Source: Glandiceps talaboti
Taxonomy: Eukaryota > Hemichordata > Enteropneusta > Spengelidae
Assembly: GCF_964340395.1 (NCBI RefSeq)
Contig: NC_135566.1
Location: 2,048,501 to 2,112,500 of the forward strand
DNA: 64,000 bases
Reading direction: 5' to 3'
The position numbers and the translations under genes were made by a program. Shown here in pieces: positions 1 through 42,247 of the stretch. Under the pieces are notes generated by a model. That model was not told the origin of the DNA. It worked only from the letters and a program-made list of their open reading frames with translations, and made no database searches. Every line of letters starts with the position of its first letter. Position 1 is the stretch's first letter.

Positions 1-541
1 GCAACGTGAGGCAATTAGAAGTAATGATGCAAGGCCTCTGCTACTTTATCCAAAATGTCGATAAATAATCCTAGAACAGAGTTTCTGTCATGTCACAATT
101 TTCGCATCAACCGAAATTCTACCATAATGCAAGAAATAGTGTTAAAATAAATATTAATATTTAGAAAATTTGATTGTTTCTTCTCCAAGTTTGAGTTGTC
201 ACTGGGCTGATAATCAATGTTTGTCTTATGATAGTATCGATCCATTGTTACCTGGGAAGGGGAGTTGTCAACGTTATTTATAGCATGTACGTATCGCTGG
301 CAACCTGTTGTGAGATGAAACCTTGCTTCCGTGTTTCATATTTATATTTGACAGTTACATAATTCAAACTTCTAATACAATATGAACTGACTACAGACAT
401 TACCGTGTTTACTATATAGTCGATTTAAAAACACATTGTACCATTCTTTCCAAGGCTTTTGGTATGACAGGTTATCCTTAGGTAAACACCTGTTTTACAG
501 TCGTGATTATAAACATTGGATTCCAGGCAATTTCCGGTCTA
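1..541. other. Intergenic, nothing recognised
   Basis: AT-rich unique-looking DNA before the first microsatellite. I see no coding exon, RNA gene or named repeat in it. Confidence 0.5.
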
Positions 542-862
<321 letters not shown>

Positions 863-867
<5 letters not shown>

Positions 868-1309
868 GCCATTCACCACCCACCCGCCTATTTATATCTT
901 CGTGTTTTGTGAGATTAGAGTATTAATTTTCATCGTTGTTGACTAACTGTAACCTTATTGTCACCACGCTTTGCCATGACTAGATACACGTAGTGTAGAC
1001 TACAGACGTATTGTGTTATTGAGATGCCTTTGTGCTATGTACCTTGCTTGTTTGTATAGGCCTATCATTAGTATTGTTTTGTCTTGGAATTAGGGTTTTA
1101 TAGACCCATCGTAGTCCACTGTATCTGGTCTACCTTTAAAGGTTTGAAGTTGGGGTCTTTTTGATCAAATCAAAATAATGGATAACGGACAAGGACACGA
1201 TTGAAAAAAAAGACAATTTTTAAAACCTGTGCTACGATTGTTGAAATGATATACAGTGTATATTGAAAAGAGTCAGCTATGTGTTAAGGCCACAACCTTT
1301 GCTGTACTT
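863..1309. other. Intergenic, nothing recognised
   Basis: No exon, RNA gene or clear repeat seen between the microsatellite and the LINE remnant. Confidence 0.45.
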
Positions 1310-1700
1310 TGATTTAATTTAATATGATTTAATATGATTGCCATGGTAACATCCATCCATGGCAAGTAAGGGAGAAAAGCCTTAAAGGCCTATGTAGTCC
1401 CTGTAGTGTTCCAGTACTGGTCCAAGACAATTTTAAAGTCTTTAACAGTTTCTGCTCCAATGACATGTTCTGGTAAATTGTTCCAGTGGAGTACAACACG
1501 TTGAGAAAAGACGTGTTTCCTGATATTCAGTCTGACAGTTGGTTTAAAAATCTTGAGTGAGTGTCCTCTTGTCCTGTTTGTTGATTGGTAGGTGAATAAA
1601 ACGCTTTGGTCAATTTTGTTAACTTTGATAGGAAACCAGAAAGCAATTTTACAGGTTGTGATATACAAACTTTTTAGGTTATGGTGTCTAGATATACACC
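1310..1700 (-). mobile_element. Decayed 3' end of a non-LTR retrotransposon (LINE ORF2 C-terminus)
   Basis: The minus-strand frame 1390-1668 reads like the very end of a LINE reverse-transcriptase polyprotein: a TRGHSLKIFKP block, then FSQRVVLHWNNLPEHV, then FKIVLDQYW and a stop. The order RGHS..., F(S)xRVVxxWNxLPxxV, F(K)xxLDxxW is the known C-terminal signature of jockey/CR1-type ORF2 proteins. Downstream on the minus strand the element ends near 1310-1345 in short ATTAAAT-type repeats, as LINE 3' tails often do. Only the last ~90 codons remain, so this is a 5'-truncated dead copy. The family (CR1, L2 or jockey) is not decided here. Confidence 0.7.
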
Positions 1701-3390
1701 GGAAATCGTCATTCTTGTAATTTCAGTTTTATTTTTTAACCAAAAGTGTGATCTCTTTACCATCATTTCAATTCTGGGTGATGACACTCAAAAGCATCAC
1801 TCAGATTGCGGGTTTAAAAGTGCCTGTGAATATTCTTAGTTGTGATATATATTCAATGAAAAGTAACCACGCCACCAAGTTTTATCGACGTCTCTCTTGC
1901 GTGTCCAATAAACAACAATAAACACCGTTCCATTCAACTCCTCCTGGCGATTTGCATTCACGGTTCACACTTGAATGTATAACTTTATAGGAGCGTAATA
2001 CCGTGGCCATATTGTCTTATATCTTTTATTGCAGTGTACACACAATGAATGGCCCACTTTCGCCATCTTTTCATTCTTTGAGAATTTTATTCATTCTAAA
2101 AAATGAATGACACACCGTAAAGCGGTACGTGTCGCTGAAGAAATGTCAGCTCTGAGGTCTCTCTGGTTTGTGAGCATGTAGACCATATGGGTTTATTGTA
2201 TTTCATTAATACATCCATGTTGAAACAAACCAATACTATGATAAAGTTGTTCAAGGTCCGGTACATTTAGCCATAAAAAAGTTCACCGTGACGCTTTTCA
2301 TGGCCAAAGTCGAGGACATGGTAATGATAATGTCAAGGGACTACACGTTCACGTGATTTTACCTCAGACCCGCACTATAAAGAATCTATAGTGGTCCGAG
2401 ATGATACCGATATCTAATATAACCTTGAAGATATGTGCATTGTGTTCTGATGACAATCGTTTCTAAGACAACTCAAAGTGTTTTTACGAAGGGCCACGAT
2501 ACGACATTGAACTCGACAGAGAGTTGAAGTAGCATTCATGCTGGCAGGGCATTACTCCGTCGCCTTTCAAATTTTACTCAAAATTCACTCAATAGACATT
2601 TTCTATGCCGCATTAAAATCTGGATTTATTCAAGACATAATTCACAGAAACGACTATCTAGATATTAGATTGTAGTGACCGGCAGTGGATAGATTTATGA
2701 TTTATATTTGTAAAGTCAAGTTACTGACTGCATCTGTAGTCTGTCTATTGACAGGGGGAGTGACTACAGTTCGTCCACTAGTCTGTATTCAGACACGGGT
2801 CATATTTTGTCGTATTCCTGAAAAAAAACCTTCTGAAATATTTATTTATTTATTACTAATTATGTACACATATATAACCCATAACATGCGATATAATAAT
2901 CAGCTTGCACAGTGCACATTCTCTGTTCTATACATATGATACAGAATGTGTACTACTCACTTAAGATTCGAACACATATGAATATAATATTAAATCAGTC
3001 TTGACTTCATCGAACGTCCAACGCGCACCATGTTTAATTCTATTAATTTCAGCAGCAAAAATATAGCATTACAGATAAATAACAAAAAATGTCAAGTATG
3101 TAATTGTCTAGTATGCAGAAATCGACTACTTGATATAAATTGTGCGATTTGACTCGTAGACACTACATGGAATATAAGACATGTAAAACGGAGATGCGAC
3201 AAAAGGTACATGTATGTAACTTGTGGAGCTTCTATCGGGCAACTGAGAGCGCCCTCTCTAGATGTTGCATTGGCAGGAGTTCATAGATACAGTTTTGTCC
3301 TTTACCTGACCCTTGCCTCACTGCCTAAAATCATGTGATAAGCTTAGTGATATTTGCTGATCAACATGTATTGTCAGTATATTGGCGATG
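1701..3390. other. Intergenic, nothing recognised
   Basis: AT-rich DNA with no supportable exon. The longest open frames are under 90 codons, with unremarkable composition and no splice context. Confidence 0.4.
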
Positions 3391-3617
3391 TAAAGTGTAG
3401 TGTAGTGTAGTGAAGTGTAGTGTAGTGTAGTGTAGTGTACTGTAGTGTAGTGTAGTGTAGTGTAGTGTAGTGTAGTGTAGTGTAGTGTAGTGTAGTGTAG
3501 TGTAGTGTAGTGTAGTGTAGTGTAGTGTTATGCTGTGCTGTATTGAGGTGTGTTGTGCTGTGCTGTGCTGTGTTGTGTTGTGTTGTGTTGTGTTGTGTTG
3601 TGTTGTGTTGTGTTGTA
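3391..3617. repeat. (GTAGT)n then (TGTTG)n pentanucleotide microsatellites
   Basis: A GTAGT-type pentamer repeat to about 3527, a short TGCTG-rich junction, then TGTTG units to about 3616. Frames on both strands stay open because of the repeat (HYTTL or VVLCC-type peptides) and are not genes. Confidence 0.95.
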
Positions 3618-4098
3618 AAGGTCTTACATGTTGTGTTTTCTTTAGTTTTTCTTTGTGCATTGTATTGTACGTTGTGTTGTATATGGTTGGTGTGTTTACA
3701 GGAAGATGTCGCCTTTAGACATCGGTCACGCAGAACGAACTTTCAACTGTGTATACCACGCATACTTTCTATAGGTTCTACATTATATAGTGAAACAAAT
3801 CGGCCAACGCATTATTTCCACCAGGTGACAACTTTAAAATCTAGTGTAAAATGTGCTACTTATTGTTTGAAATATAAAACAAAGGACACAAATGACAGTT
3901 GTATCTAATACAGTGGCTCAATCTAAGTATACTCAAGTTTTCTTTTAAATTCTTGTATGCAGGTGTCAATGATGGGTCAATAACTTTCTTTGACGTAGAC
4001 GTTCCCATTCATATGTCATCTTTAGAGCTTTGGAGGTGCGTGCTCACTATAAGTTGGCAAGGGTCGATATATTACGCCGAAGAAGTACAGTAACTTTT
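3618..4098. other. Intergenic / upstream region of the LC8 gene
   Basis: No coding exon recognised. The 3' part approaches the promoter of the dynein light chain gene. Confidence 0.4.
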
Positions 4099-4108
4099 GG
4101 CCAATCAG
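4099..4108 (+). promoter_or_regulatory. CCAAT-box-like site upstream of LC8
   Basis: A GGCCAATCAG motif matches the NF-Y CCAAT box consensus and lies about 205 bp upstream of the donor that ends the non-coding first exon. Its role as a promoter element is inferred from position and motif only. Confidence 0.35.
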
Positions 4109-4229
4109 AACATCGCTTTAACATTAGCGAACAAATCAGTGAGTTTAGGACAAGACGTTCTCGAACATTATGTTTTGATTAGATATATACTAATGTAAGT
4201 ACACTTAGAGACACTTGTCACCAGCACCA

Positions 4230-4303
4230 TATTATTAGATCGTTGACAGATTACTGCAAAACAACCGAATTTCTCAAGATCTATTCGTCTGGCTCAGCGA
4301 AAG
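4230..4303 (+). other. Probable non-coding 5' exon of the LC8 gene (start approximate)
   Basis: A strong donor (CGAAAG then GTGAGTA) at 4303/4304 pairs with the acceptor TTCTACAG ending at 4537, 15 nt upstream of the LC8 start codon. The 5' limit is not visible, so the start given is arbitrary. Confidence 0.5.
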
Positions 4304-4543
4304 GTGAGTACCTGTCTACGTCTGCACGCCCCGATAATGTCAACTGTGCATGATAGTCGAATAATATGACTACTAACACAGAATCGCATGTTTAGTTGAA
4401 TATGTTTTTCTTACGTTTCATATGTGGGTCCAATGTGCACTGTAGATGTTATTCAAATCGATTTGTGTGACATTTTGTCAGATTTTTGTATGATAACACA
4501 ATAAGTTTGAAAAATGCATATTATTATTGTTCTACAGGGTTGA

Positions 4544-4822
<279 letters not shown>

Positions 4823-5747
4823 GATTTGATGTTGTCAGTCTTCAAGGATGATTACGGATCGACTTGGTCTACATTGTTAGGGACTATTAAACCTGAACTG
4901 ATCATTTGAAAGATGCTGATAAAACTACAAGCCTTGCTTTTATCCTATACAAGCTATTGTTGACTCTTTGATTTTTTGCCAACAATTTACAGGCAAAGTA
5001 CCTATTGTATATTTCTTTATATTTTTTTGTACTTTTACTCAACTATCTTATTAAAAATGATTTGTCTGATTACTTCTCTTCTGTCATTCCTATGTTTTTG
5101 GTTGTGGTGGTACATGTCGTGGGGTGGGTGGGGGTTGGGGTGATATCACCTGTCCTGATAAGAAGGTGAATGACTGTATTGGTTTTGGATCGATTCATGG
5201 TGGCAAGTGCGATACCGGACACAAAATACTAGTAACTAACACAGTTCGCATTTGAACTGCTCTCCCTTGGCAAGGCCATTGCAAAACTGTAGTCGTTGAA
5301 GAATAGTGTGGTTTTGTACGTTACCAGATGATAGTGTCATGTTTACTTTGCAATATATGAAATGCTTTCAATTTTATTCTGAATGAAATCATTTTGTCAA
5401 TTTTGTCGGCAATCGTTTATTATGTATTTTCACAATATCATGCATTTTAACTCTCGAGTTTGCAGAAATGAACATTGGAAGTATATCCATGAAACAAAAT
5501 ACAAAGTCATTTGAATGTTACAGTCTAGTTTTTAAGACGTGTAGTTTACTTGGGGTGTGTCACTTTGCTGGGACAAACACCGTACCTTCTAAGTTTATTG
5601 AGCGGTAGTTGAAAGACGCCCTTTATTACTGTTTAGTTATATGTCCGTCTGTGGTTAACCTGTTGACCCTTAGCTACAACTGGTAGCAACTGCCCGAGCA
5701 CTACTTCTTAATCACGTGTTCCATGGAATTGTCATTTTGTAAGGGTA
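4823..5747. other. LC8 3' UTR and intergenic DNA
   Basis: An ATTAAA at 4886-4891 and a second at about 5051-5056 are candidate poly(A) signals for LC8. Beyond that I see nothing coding. Confidence 0.4.
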
Positions 5748-5749
5748 TT

Positions 5750-5792
<43 letters not shown>

Positions 5793-5810
5793 TGTATGTA
5801 TGTGTATGTA

Positions 5811-5845
<35 letters not shown>

Positions 5846-6074
5846 ATGTGTGTGTGTATGTATGTATGTATGTATGTATGTATGTATGTATGTATGTATG
5901 TATGTATGTATGTATGCATTTATGCATGCATGCATGCGTGCGTGCGTGGCTGCCTGCATGGGAGTGGTGAGTGAGAGAGGGAGAGTGTCGGGATGGGTGA
6001 TGAGTGAGTGTCATTCATTCATTCATTCAGTCAGTCAGTCAGTCAGTCAGTCAGTCAGTCAGTCAGTCAGTCAA
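5748..6074. repeat. Compound microsatellite (CA)n-(GTAT)n-(ATGC)n-(ATTC)n-(AGTC)n
   Basis: (CA)n from about 5750 to 5788, GTAT/GT units to about 5916, GCAT/GCGT units to about 5947, a short GAGT-rich spacer, four ATTC units and then about twelve AGTC units to 6073. All overlapping frames are repeat translations. Confidence 0.95.
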
Positions 6075-6394
6075 AAAAATAAGATTTTCTGTTGACAGAA
6101 TTATAAAGTAAAATACTGCAAAGTGAACTGAAGGAAGACGGTACGTACACAAAAGGTTAGTAAGCGTGTACGTTTATTGGTGAGTATAAATTACACTGTA
6201 CAATTGTTTGAAGTGGTTTGTAAAAACAGTCACTAAAGTTATGATTAAACACAGACGTTTAGAGCCAGACTAATATAGTTAACTTCAAGGTGCAAAACTT
6301 CCTTCACAATTTGGAATTGTTCGCACAACGTTTTTAAATTCACTATTACATGCGTCAGTCCAGAGCGTCAGTCTTTATCCGAGTCGCTGTACCG

Positions 6395-6850
6395 GTGCAC
6401 GTCCAACTCGGCCCATTTCCAACTCGGCCCACCAACTCGGCCCACCGTCTGTCAACTCGGCCCACCAACTCGGCCTTCTCTCTGTCAACTCGGCCCACCA
6501 ACTCGGCCCACTCTCTGCCAACTTGACTATAGATATTTAGTCCGCTATTCGTCAATTCGTAAATAGTCAAGATGTACAACTCGACGTGATTGTAACTTCA
6601 AAACCGAAACACTTTGAAATAAATGATTGCGTTTATTACTAACGTATCGCCCACTTCGACACGACATGCACTCTAAAATGGGTTGATCTTTTTTTATTAA
6701 TCGTTGAAAATGACAGAAACATTTTCGTCATGACGTGCGTGGGCCGAGTTGGCATGTAAATGGGCCGAGTTGGCATGTAAATGTGCTGAGTTGGCATGTG
6801 AATGGGCCGAGTTGGCGATGGGACGAGTTGGCAATGGGCCGAGTTGGTCC
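6395..6850. repeat. Inverted clusters of a 12-bp GGGCCGAGTTGG motif
   Basis: Between about 6405 and 6525 the motif occurs about seven times as its complement (CCAACTCGGCCC). Between 6741 and 6850 it occurs about six times in the forward sense (GGGCCGAGTTGG), separated by GCATGTAAAT-like spacers. The two clusters lie about 215 bp apart in opposite orientation, just upstream of the probable first exon of SUPT6H. Confidence 0.85.
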
Positions 6851-6935
6851 TACCCCGCTGTACCTGGGGGAAAGTAGAGCGCCATCTACGTCAACTCAAC
6901 CTAACAAATGTTCCGTGCATGCGCACTTTGACATA

Positions 6936-6944
6936 CGCCATTTT
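6936..6944 (+). promoter_or_regulatory. YY1-like CGCCATTTT motif near probable SUPT6H promoter
   Basis: CGCCATTTT resembles the YY1 core often found at TATA-less housekeeping promoters. It lies about 130 bp upstream of a strong donor at 7076/7077. The function is inferred from the motif alone. Confidence 0.25.
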
Positions 6945-7019
6945 ATGCTGAAGTTGGGGTTTTACATCTTTCTATTTTTGTCTGAATTTGGAATATAACA
7001 TTAAATGATATAAATTAAC

Positions 7020-7076
7020 TAGCGTTCTTGGGCCAAACACGGTAGCGAGAGCTTCCTGTTTCTTCCTGGTCAAAAG
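7020..7076 (+). other. Probable non-coding first exon of SUPT6H (start approximate)
   Basis: A pyrimidine-rich TTCCTGTTTCTTCCTGG stretch is followed by CAAAAG and the donor GTGAGTAC at 7077. No coding exon of another gene lies between here and the SUPT6H start codon at 8902, so it probably joins an acceptor just upstream of that codon (AGTCAG at 8900 or CACAG at about 8892). The 5' limit is unknown. Confidence 0.35.
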
Positions 7077-8167
7077 GTGAGTACACTGATTTCTTCATTT
7101 CTGTGAGTTGAATGTAGACCGCAAATTAAAGCTCGTTGTTGACGCTAGTGACTAGCACGTTGTCCGACTGTCGTAATATAATAATAATTTCGAAGTTGTG
7201 ACCGTGCTGAACGTATCGGAAACACGAGTCATTAATATAATCTTTTGGTTGCATCTAAATATAGTCTCTACGTGTTTGTGTAGTTGTTCAGCAGCGTCGG
7301 CGATTTACCAACACGCCATCAAAATAAGTCCTTTTAGCGAAGTAACAATAGGTGACACTTCTTCTTTCTGAGAACCGTTTACGAAAATGGAGTATGAATA
7401 CACCTTACTTTTACCGTGGTGACTATGTGTATAGCCTACTAGGCCAGGTACTCGAACTCGTGCTAGACGAGTCACTCTGTTCATGTGAAATTCTAATAAT
7501 TCAATGATCATATGGTTGGTGATGGACTATGTAATGACTGTAAAGATGTATTTGATTTGTAAATTGTATGTGTCTGCATAGACCAATGAGAAACCACTCT
7601 CTACGGTTATGGTATATCACTTTTGAACAGTTAGTCAATTCATTATACTGGTGTTCATGTTTTTAACATACATTGATTAGAGAGACGTACATATTTCTGC
7701 CAATCATACAATGTACCTCATTAAAGCTGAAAATATCAACAAGTATTGAAATAAGGAAAGTATAATAAAGTTACTTTGGTATGGTAAATTTGAATTAATT
7801 GTGACATTTCGATCCATCCTCTACAGACCTTGATAATGCCAATGATTTAATTATTCAATGTTAAATGTCTGTCTCAATTTCTAATTTACCTCTCCAAAGT
7901 AAGTATATTTTACTGACCTAATGACTCTTGGAACTATGGACAATATAGTCTCCATCAACAAATGTAAAAGTAAGTGCCATGGTAAGATTGTACATGTACA
8001 TTGTATTTACTACTTGTATATTAAATCATGGCAAAAAGAAGGACAGAACTGTAGGAGTTCCCCTAGCCAAGTTTGTTTCAGTCTCAACTTCTATATTCTC
8101 TGGAAGTACAAAATGTTTGTAGGTAGCTAAATCCAGGAACATAGTGACTGAAGAGATTGTGTCACCT

Positions 8168-8412
8168 CACAGCTAGTCACATGCCATTTTGAGTCTCACA
8201 GCTAGTCACATATGCCATTTTGAGTCTCACAGCTAGTCACATATGCCATTTTGAGTGTCACAGCTAGTCACATATGCCATTTTGAGTCTCACAGCTAGTC
8301 ACATATATCATTTTGAGTCTCACAGCTAGTCACATATATCATTTTGAGTCTCACAGCTAGTCACATATGCCATTTTAAGTCTCACAGCTAGTCACATATG
8401 CCATTTTGAGTC
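8168..8412. repeat. 30-bp minisatellite, ~8 copies, resembling the sequence before the SUPT6H start codon
   Basis: Units contain CTCACAGCTAGTCACATATG and then CCATTTTGAG. The core GTCACAGCTAGTCA also occurs at about 8886-8899, immediately upstream of the SUPT6H ATG. Confidence 0.9.
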
Positions 8413-8901
8413 TTCCGTAAAGTGTTCCTTATCTTAGTTTTAAAAACGTCAACAGAGAAGGCCTTATCCCAAGTAATTCTAAATCACATGATCAATGAGA
8501 CATACATGTATCTATGAATGACAGTGCAATGTGAAACACCATGAATTATTAATTGGTTGCACTGTATGCCACAGTGTTTCTTGTAGGGTCTATGGTTCAA
8601 CTATTTGTGAAATTGCTTCTGGTTTAAATATTGTTGCTGCTTCTAAACAGTGCTCATAGTCAACTCATACTGGATAACTGGCATATGCTGTTTTTGTAGT
8701 CCACATTTATCTCAGTCTGTAGTAAACTTCTGTTACACTAATGTGATGATATAGATTGTGTGCTTATTTCAGATTTACAGGTAGTGAAAACAGAGGTGTT
8801 CTTTAATTAGAGAATTTCAGCTGACCAACATGCTTGTTTTAGATTTACAGGTAGTGAAATCACAGCTGTTATATATATATTGAAAGTCACAGCTAGTCAG
8901 C

Positions 8902-38107
<29,206 letters not shown>

Positions 38108-38122
<15 letters not shown>

Positions 38123-38660
38123 ACACCTTTTTGACCAGTATAAAACTACATACAGGATGTTTGCTGAGACAAAACACTTTTCTGACTAGTATACAACTGC
38201 ATACAGGATGTAGAATTGTTTGCTGAGATGAAACACTTTCCTGATTAGTACAATATTACACTCAAACTGTTGAGTAGTTTGCTGAGACAAAACACTTTTC
38301 TGACCAGTATAATATTGCACTCAAACTATGAAGTAGTTTGCCGAGATGAAACACTTTTCTAACCTGTATAATATTGCACTCATACTGTGGAGTAGTTTGC
38401 TGAGACAAAACACTTTTCTGACCAGTGTAATATTACATATAAATGTGAAGTTTACCAGGACAAACATGTGTCTACTAGTATGATATTTCATACAAGATGT
38501 GTAAAGACAAACACTGTCTGACTAGTAAAGCATGATGTACCAAATGTGGAATTGTTTGCAAAGATGAACACTTACATACAAACCATGGAGCAGTTTAAAG
38601 ACTAAACACATTTGTGACTAGTATAATATTACAAACAAACAAACAAACAAAGTATGGATT
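38108..38660 (+). repeat. ~62-bp degenerate tandem repeat beginning at the SUPT6H stop codon
   Basis: About eight units of the form GAGACAAAACACTTTTCTGA, CCAGTATAATATTGCACTCA, AACTGTGGAGTAGTTTGCT. The first unit overlaps the stop codon itself (GATAAATAAACACCTTTTTG, ACCAGTATAAAAC). Confidence 0.8.
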
Positions 38661-39146
38661 AGTTAGCTGAGACAACATTTTGAATGTGATGCATCTGACA
38701 TTAGTAAATGTTAAATGCTGTCATTGTAAACATTGCGTCGTCATACTTGTATATTCTGAAGGCAGACATGTGAGTTTGACTGCAATGTTTATCATAATTT
38801 ATTTATTTCAAAGACTGGCATATTTGCCATTCCATGATTCTTTGTATATTTCAATGTCGTTCACTAATGACTTTCTTTTATTGCAATATACATGTATTGG
38901 AATTAGCACTAGGTTTTGTCACTAGTTAGTTATTTGGATGAAATTAGCAAGAAATAGTTATTTCTATATACAAATAGGAGAAACTTTAGTTTTGTTAATT
39001 TTGATAAGCCATAGACATTAGATTTAAGGACAACCATGAGTTTTTAAGACCTGTTGGATCAATGCTAAATAGCAGCTATACATTGTCCAAAATTTACCTA
39101 TGCCAACATATGTGTATTTGCTCCTCCCATAACAAGTACTATTATT

Positions 39147-39342
39147 GCTTGTATACAGAATGCAGACAGTGTACACATGCAAGACATTTCAATACATTTG
39201 TACACAAGATTTGACATGATTGCCACATATTCATGGCATTTGATGCTTGTATACAGAATGCAGACAGTGTACACATGCAAGACATTTCAATACATTTGTA
39301 CACAAGATTTGACATGATTGCCACATATTCATGGCATTTGAT
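39147..39342. repeat. Identical 98-bp tandem duplication in the SUPT6H 3' UTR
   Basis: GCTTGTATACAGAATGCAGA at 39147 recurs at 39245, and the following ~98 bp through TTCATGGCATTTGATG are the same in both copies. This implies a very recent duplication or an assembly artefact. Confidence 0.95.
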
Positions 39343-39969
39343 GTTTGTACAATGAGATACAAATAGTACCTAAAGTGTTGTGTATTATCTTTGTCAGTAC
39401 AGAATTAATGGCTATGAAACAACAACCTGTGGAAGCTTGTTGTATATGTCTATATGGTCTGTGATCATAAAGTCTTTATGTGATCAAAGTGACATAATGA
39501 TGGTGATGTATACACTCCTTTTGTAAGACAAATGTCAAACACGAGTGAGATAGTGTGACATTGACACCATGTTGTGATTGACTTTATTTCACATTTGATA
39601 ACTTTTATATGGAAAAAAATTATGTACAGGTTTCTGTAGACTACGTTATTATGATCCTTAATGTTGTAAGTTGTGAACTGTACAATTTTACCTCCCCCCC
39701 AAAAAAAAAAAACAACAAAAAACCACCAAAAACAAAAACAACCCCAATTCTTGTTTTCATTATGATAAATTGATACTGTGATGTAATTTTGAGAAGAAAA
39801 ACTCCAAAACTTCACAAAATGAGATGAGAATCTTGTAACCTTGAAATGAGAAGAAAGTTTGGATGTATTTAAAGGGGTAGCTTAAAAACTATGGGAGCAT
39901 CTTGACTGTGTGGTGACATGGAGTACTACTGGTTTTAATCTTTTTACTTGAATAACCCCAACTAGCCAA

Positions 39970-40126
39970 GTAATAGTAATATTTATCTATCCAAATAAAT
40001 GCATAAATTTGTTGAATGGTCACCACTTAGCAGCACCCTAGTGTTGAAAAGCAGGAGGAAACCAGAGTATCTGTCAAACCAGAGTATTTGGAGAAAACCT
40101 GTGTTGTTTGATAGGGTCAAACTAAG
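39970..40126 (-). mobile_element. 5'-truncated copy of the tRNA-derived SINE
   Basis: CAAATAAATGCATAAATTTG, TTGAATGGTCACCACTTAGC, AGCACCCTAGTGTTGAAAA and GAGAAAACCTGTGTTGTTTG parallel the 3' half of the SINE at 43971-44247 in the same orientation. Confidence 0.75.
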
Positions 40127-41585
40127 TTGGTATTTATGTTTATATCACCTGACTAGGCCTTTTCAAAATTTGCATTGGTAGTGCTCTACTTCCTGTCTGT
40201 GTGTACCTTGGTGGCGCTCTACTTCCTGTCTGTGTGTACCTTGGGGGTATACATGGTATAGGTTACTTGGTTAATCATAGAGCACTGCTGTTCCTTGATG
40301 TCTGAACAATACAAAAAACATCCCTGATTTACACTTCTACAGAATACCAAGGGATAAAGCTCTTAAGAAATGGTACTCTGAGGTGATGATACCCCCAATT
40401 TGAGTGAGGGCGCTGTATTCTCAATTTCCTGTTTGCAGTCTGCAATTGCCTATAGTCTCCTGTCTGAGTTGCCCCTTTAATGCAAATCTGGCTGTTAACG
40501 TACAACATTGATGAACTTTATTGGAAGTATGATACTGTATATCTGTTTTAAATTCTATGGACTAGAATGTCGGTGACCAGATTCTTGTGTATGACATCAT
40601 AGGTCAAAGGTCACACATGGCAGAGTAGTTGAGCAATATTAGATTTGTTCTGTCATAGAGTGTCAAATTAGAGTCACGATTTATTCTTCTTTAACTGCAA
40701 AGAAGGTGGCAATAGTGTGACGTGTACACTTGTTGGTTATTTCAACCTTGATAATATGATGAAATATTTGTATTCTGAATGTTGTATACTCCATTAGTTA
40801 GTTGTATTTGTGGAATATTTTCTATACTCTATTAAAACTGCCAAATTTTCAGCAAATAAATGCATGAGCTTTCCATCATGAATTATTGACTGATATCACA
40901 TGAAACTGTGTTCATTCAACTACCTTTTTACCTAGTCATGCTTTGCAGTTACCCTACTGCTTTTTCTGCCACATCAAAATTTTTTACTTTAATTTCGATA
41001 AATATTTTGTGCAAAATAGAAATGTGCTCATATAAGATATAATATGAAACCAAATGAAATTTGTGAAACTATGAAAGACAATGTACAGTTTGTACCAGAG
41101 TTGGAAAATATGAGTCATCATCCTTTGCAAGTCTAGGAGAGAGCAGAAGATATTCTTGATTCAATATGGCTGACTTTATTCAAAATGGCTGACTGTAATC
41201 AAGTGTCTGACTATTCAAGATGGTTGATTTTATTCACAATGACTGTCGTATAGTCCTATTGGCTATAAGATTAAAGAAATGATACATTTATGTAGACAAT
41301 GGAGGAGAATCATTTCTTTAGTCTACATTTTCATGAAAGTTGATGGAAAGTGAGCTTTCTTTTAAGAGTGCACCTCAAGTTTGGAAATAAGAGAACTATC
41401 CTAGACTAAGAAAAAATGGGCAGTTCAAGAGGCCATGTTCAGTTGTCATTTGCACTATATTGCACAAACAGAGGATTTGTGTAATATTGGATTTGACCTT
41501 GAGATGTAAGGCCTGACTATAGTTACTCTCAAAATAATGACATCAAATATTCCTTTACTTTGTATTGTTTTGTATAATCTTAGAC

Positions 41586-41591
41586 AATAAA
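41586..41591 (+). terminator. Candidate poly(A) signal of SUPT6H
   Basis: A canonical AATAAA followed within 35 nt by T- and GT-rich sequence. It is the last such signal before the next gene on this strand. Confidence 0.45.
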
Positions 41592-41599
41592 GAACAATT

Positions 41600-42247
41600 G
41601 ATTTTATTCCTGATTGTGTAGTTGTGTTAATTTAATTGCAGTTGAGATGATTGTAAAAGTTTCATGGATAGTTGAAAAAAAATGGCACTGTGGTCCCCAT
41701 TTGGACTAAATCTGCGTACAAAATGCAAATACACAATACATGCCAAGACTTATTTGGAAACAAATCTGAGTATAGGGGGTTATTTAATAGGTAAAATGGA
41801 TGAACAGGAAGTGATTGTATTCAGTTATTTAACAAAAGACAAAACATTAGCGAACAGAAAAACCACATTAGTCATGTGATATCTATTTAGCAATTAATAG
41901 CATTTCACCTCACTAGGTCAAACTTGAACAAGAAGGGCAACTTATTCTCACACGCCTTTACCTATATACAGCATGTGGAGTGGAAGATATAGAAATGTTG
42001 ACCATAAAATCAAAATCATTGTAAAGTATTCTTTGGAGTGAAAGTAGATCTAATTTTTAGACGAGATCCACGCATTCTATTAAATTTGACTAATTTTCAT
42101 TATTTGTACTACCATAATGCATTTGTACATCCTGCTGATGTCAAAGGTGAAAATGGCGACTTCCATTTAAACATCCATGCACGGCGTGATACACGCGTAC
42201 ATGTACAACTGTATTTTAATTAGTTTTACGTGAATTGGTGGTCTATT
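41600..42247. other. Intergenic between SUPT6H and TRMT44
   Basis: Holds a minus-strand single copy of the intron-3-type dispersed element at about 41901-41955 and the presumed TRMT44 promoter. The frame at 41682-41879 has no family resemblance. Confidence 0.45.

Larger units (their letters stand above)
38123..41600 (+). other. Probable SUPT6H 3' UTR
   Basis: No coding exon follows the stop codon. AATAAA at 41586-41591 is followed by a TTTTATT/TGTG-rich stretch and is the best distal poly(A) signal; one near 40855 is a proximal alternative. The region holds the stop-codon-anchored repeat, a 98-bp duplication and a SINE fragment. UTR extent is inferred. Confidence 0.45.

Noticed and set aside
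5701-6095. His-Thr and Met-Tyr-Val-Cys frames; the same type at 44818-45012, 51037-51338, 57269-57683 and 60814-61159
   Set aside because: All are CA, CATA or GTAT microsatellites read in every frame.
39465-39815. 116-codon minus-strand frame
   Set aside because: Runs through a poly(A)/poly(C) patch in the SUPT6H 3' UTR, has no homology that I recognise and no splice context.
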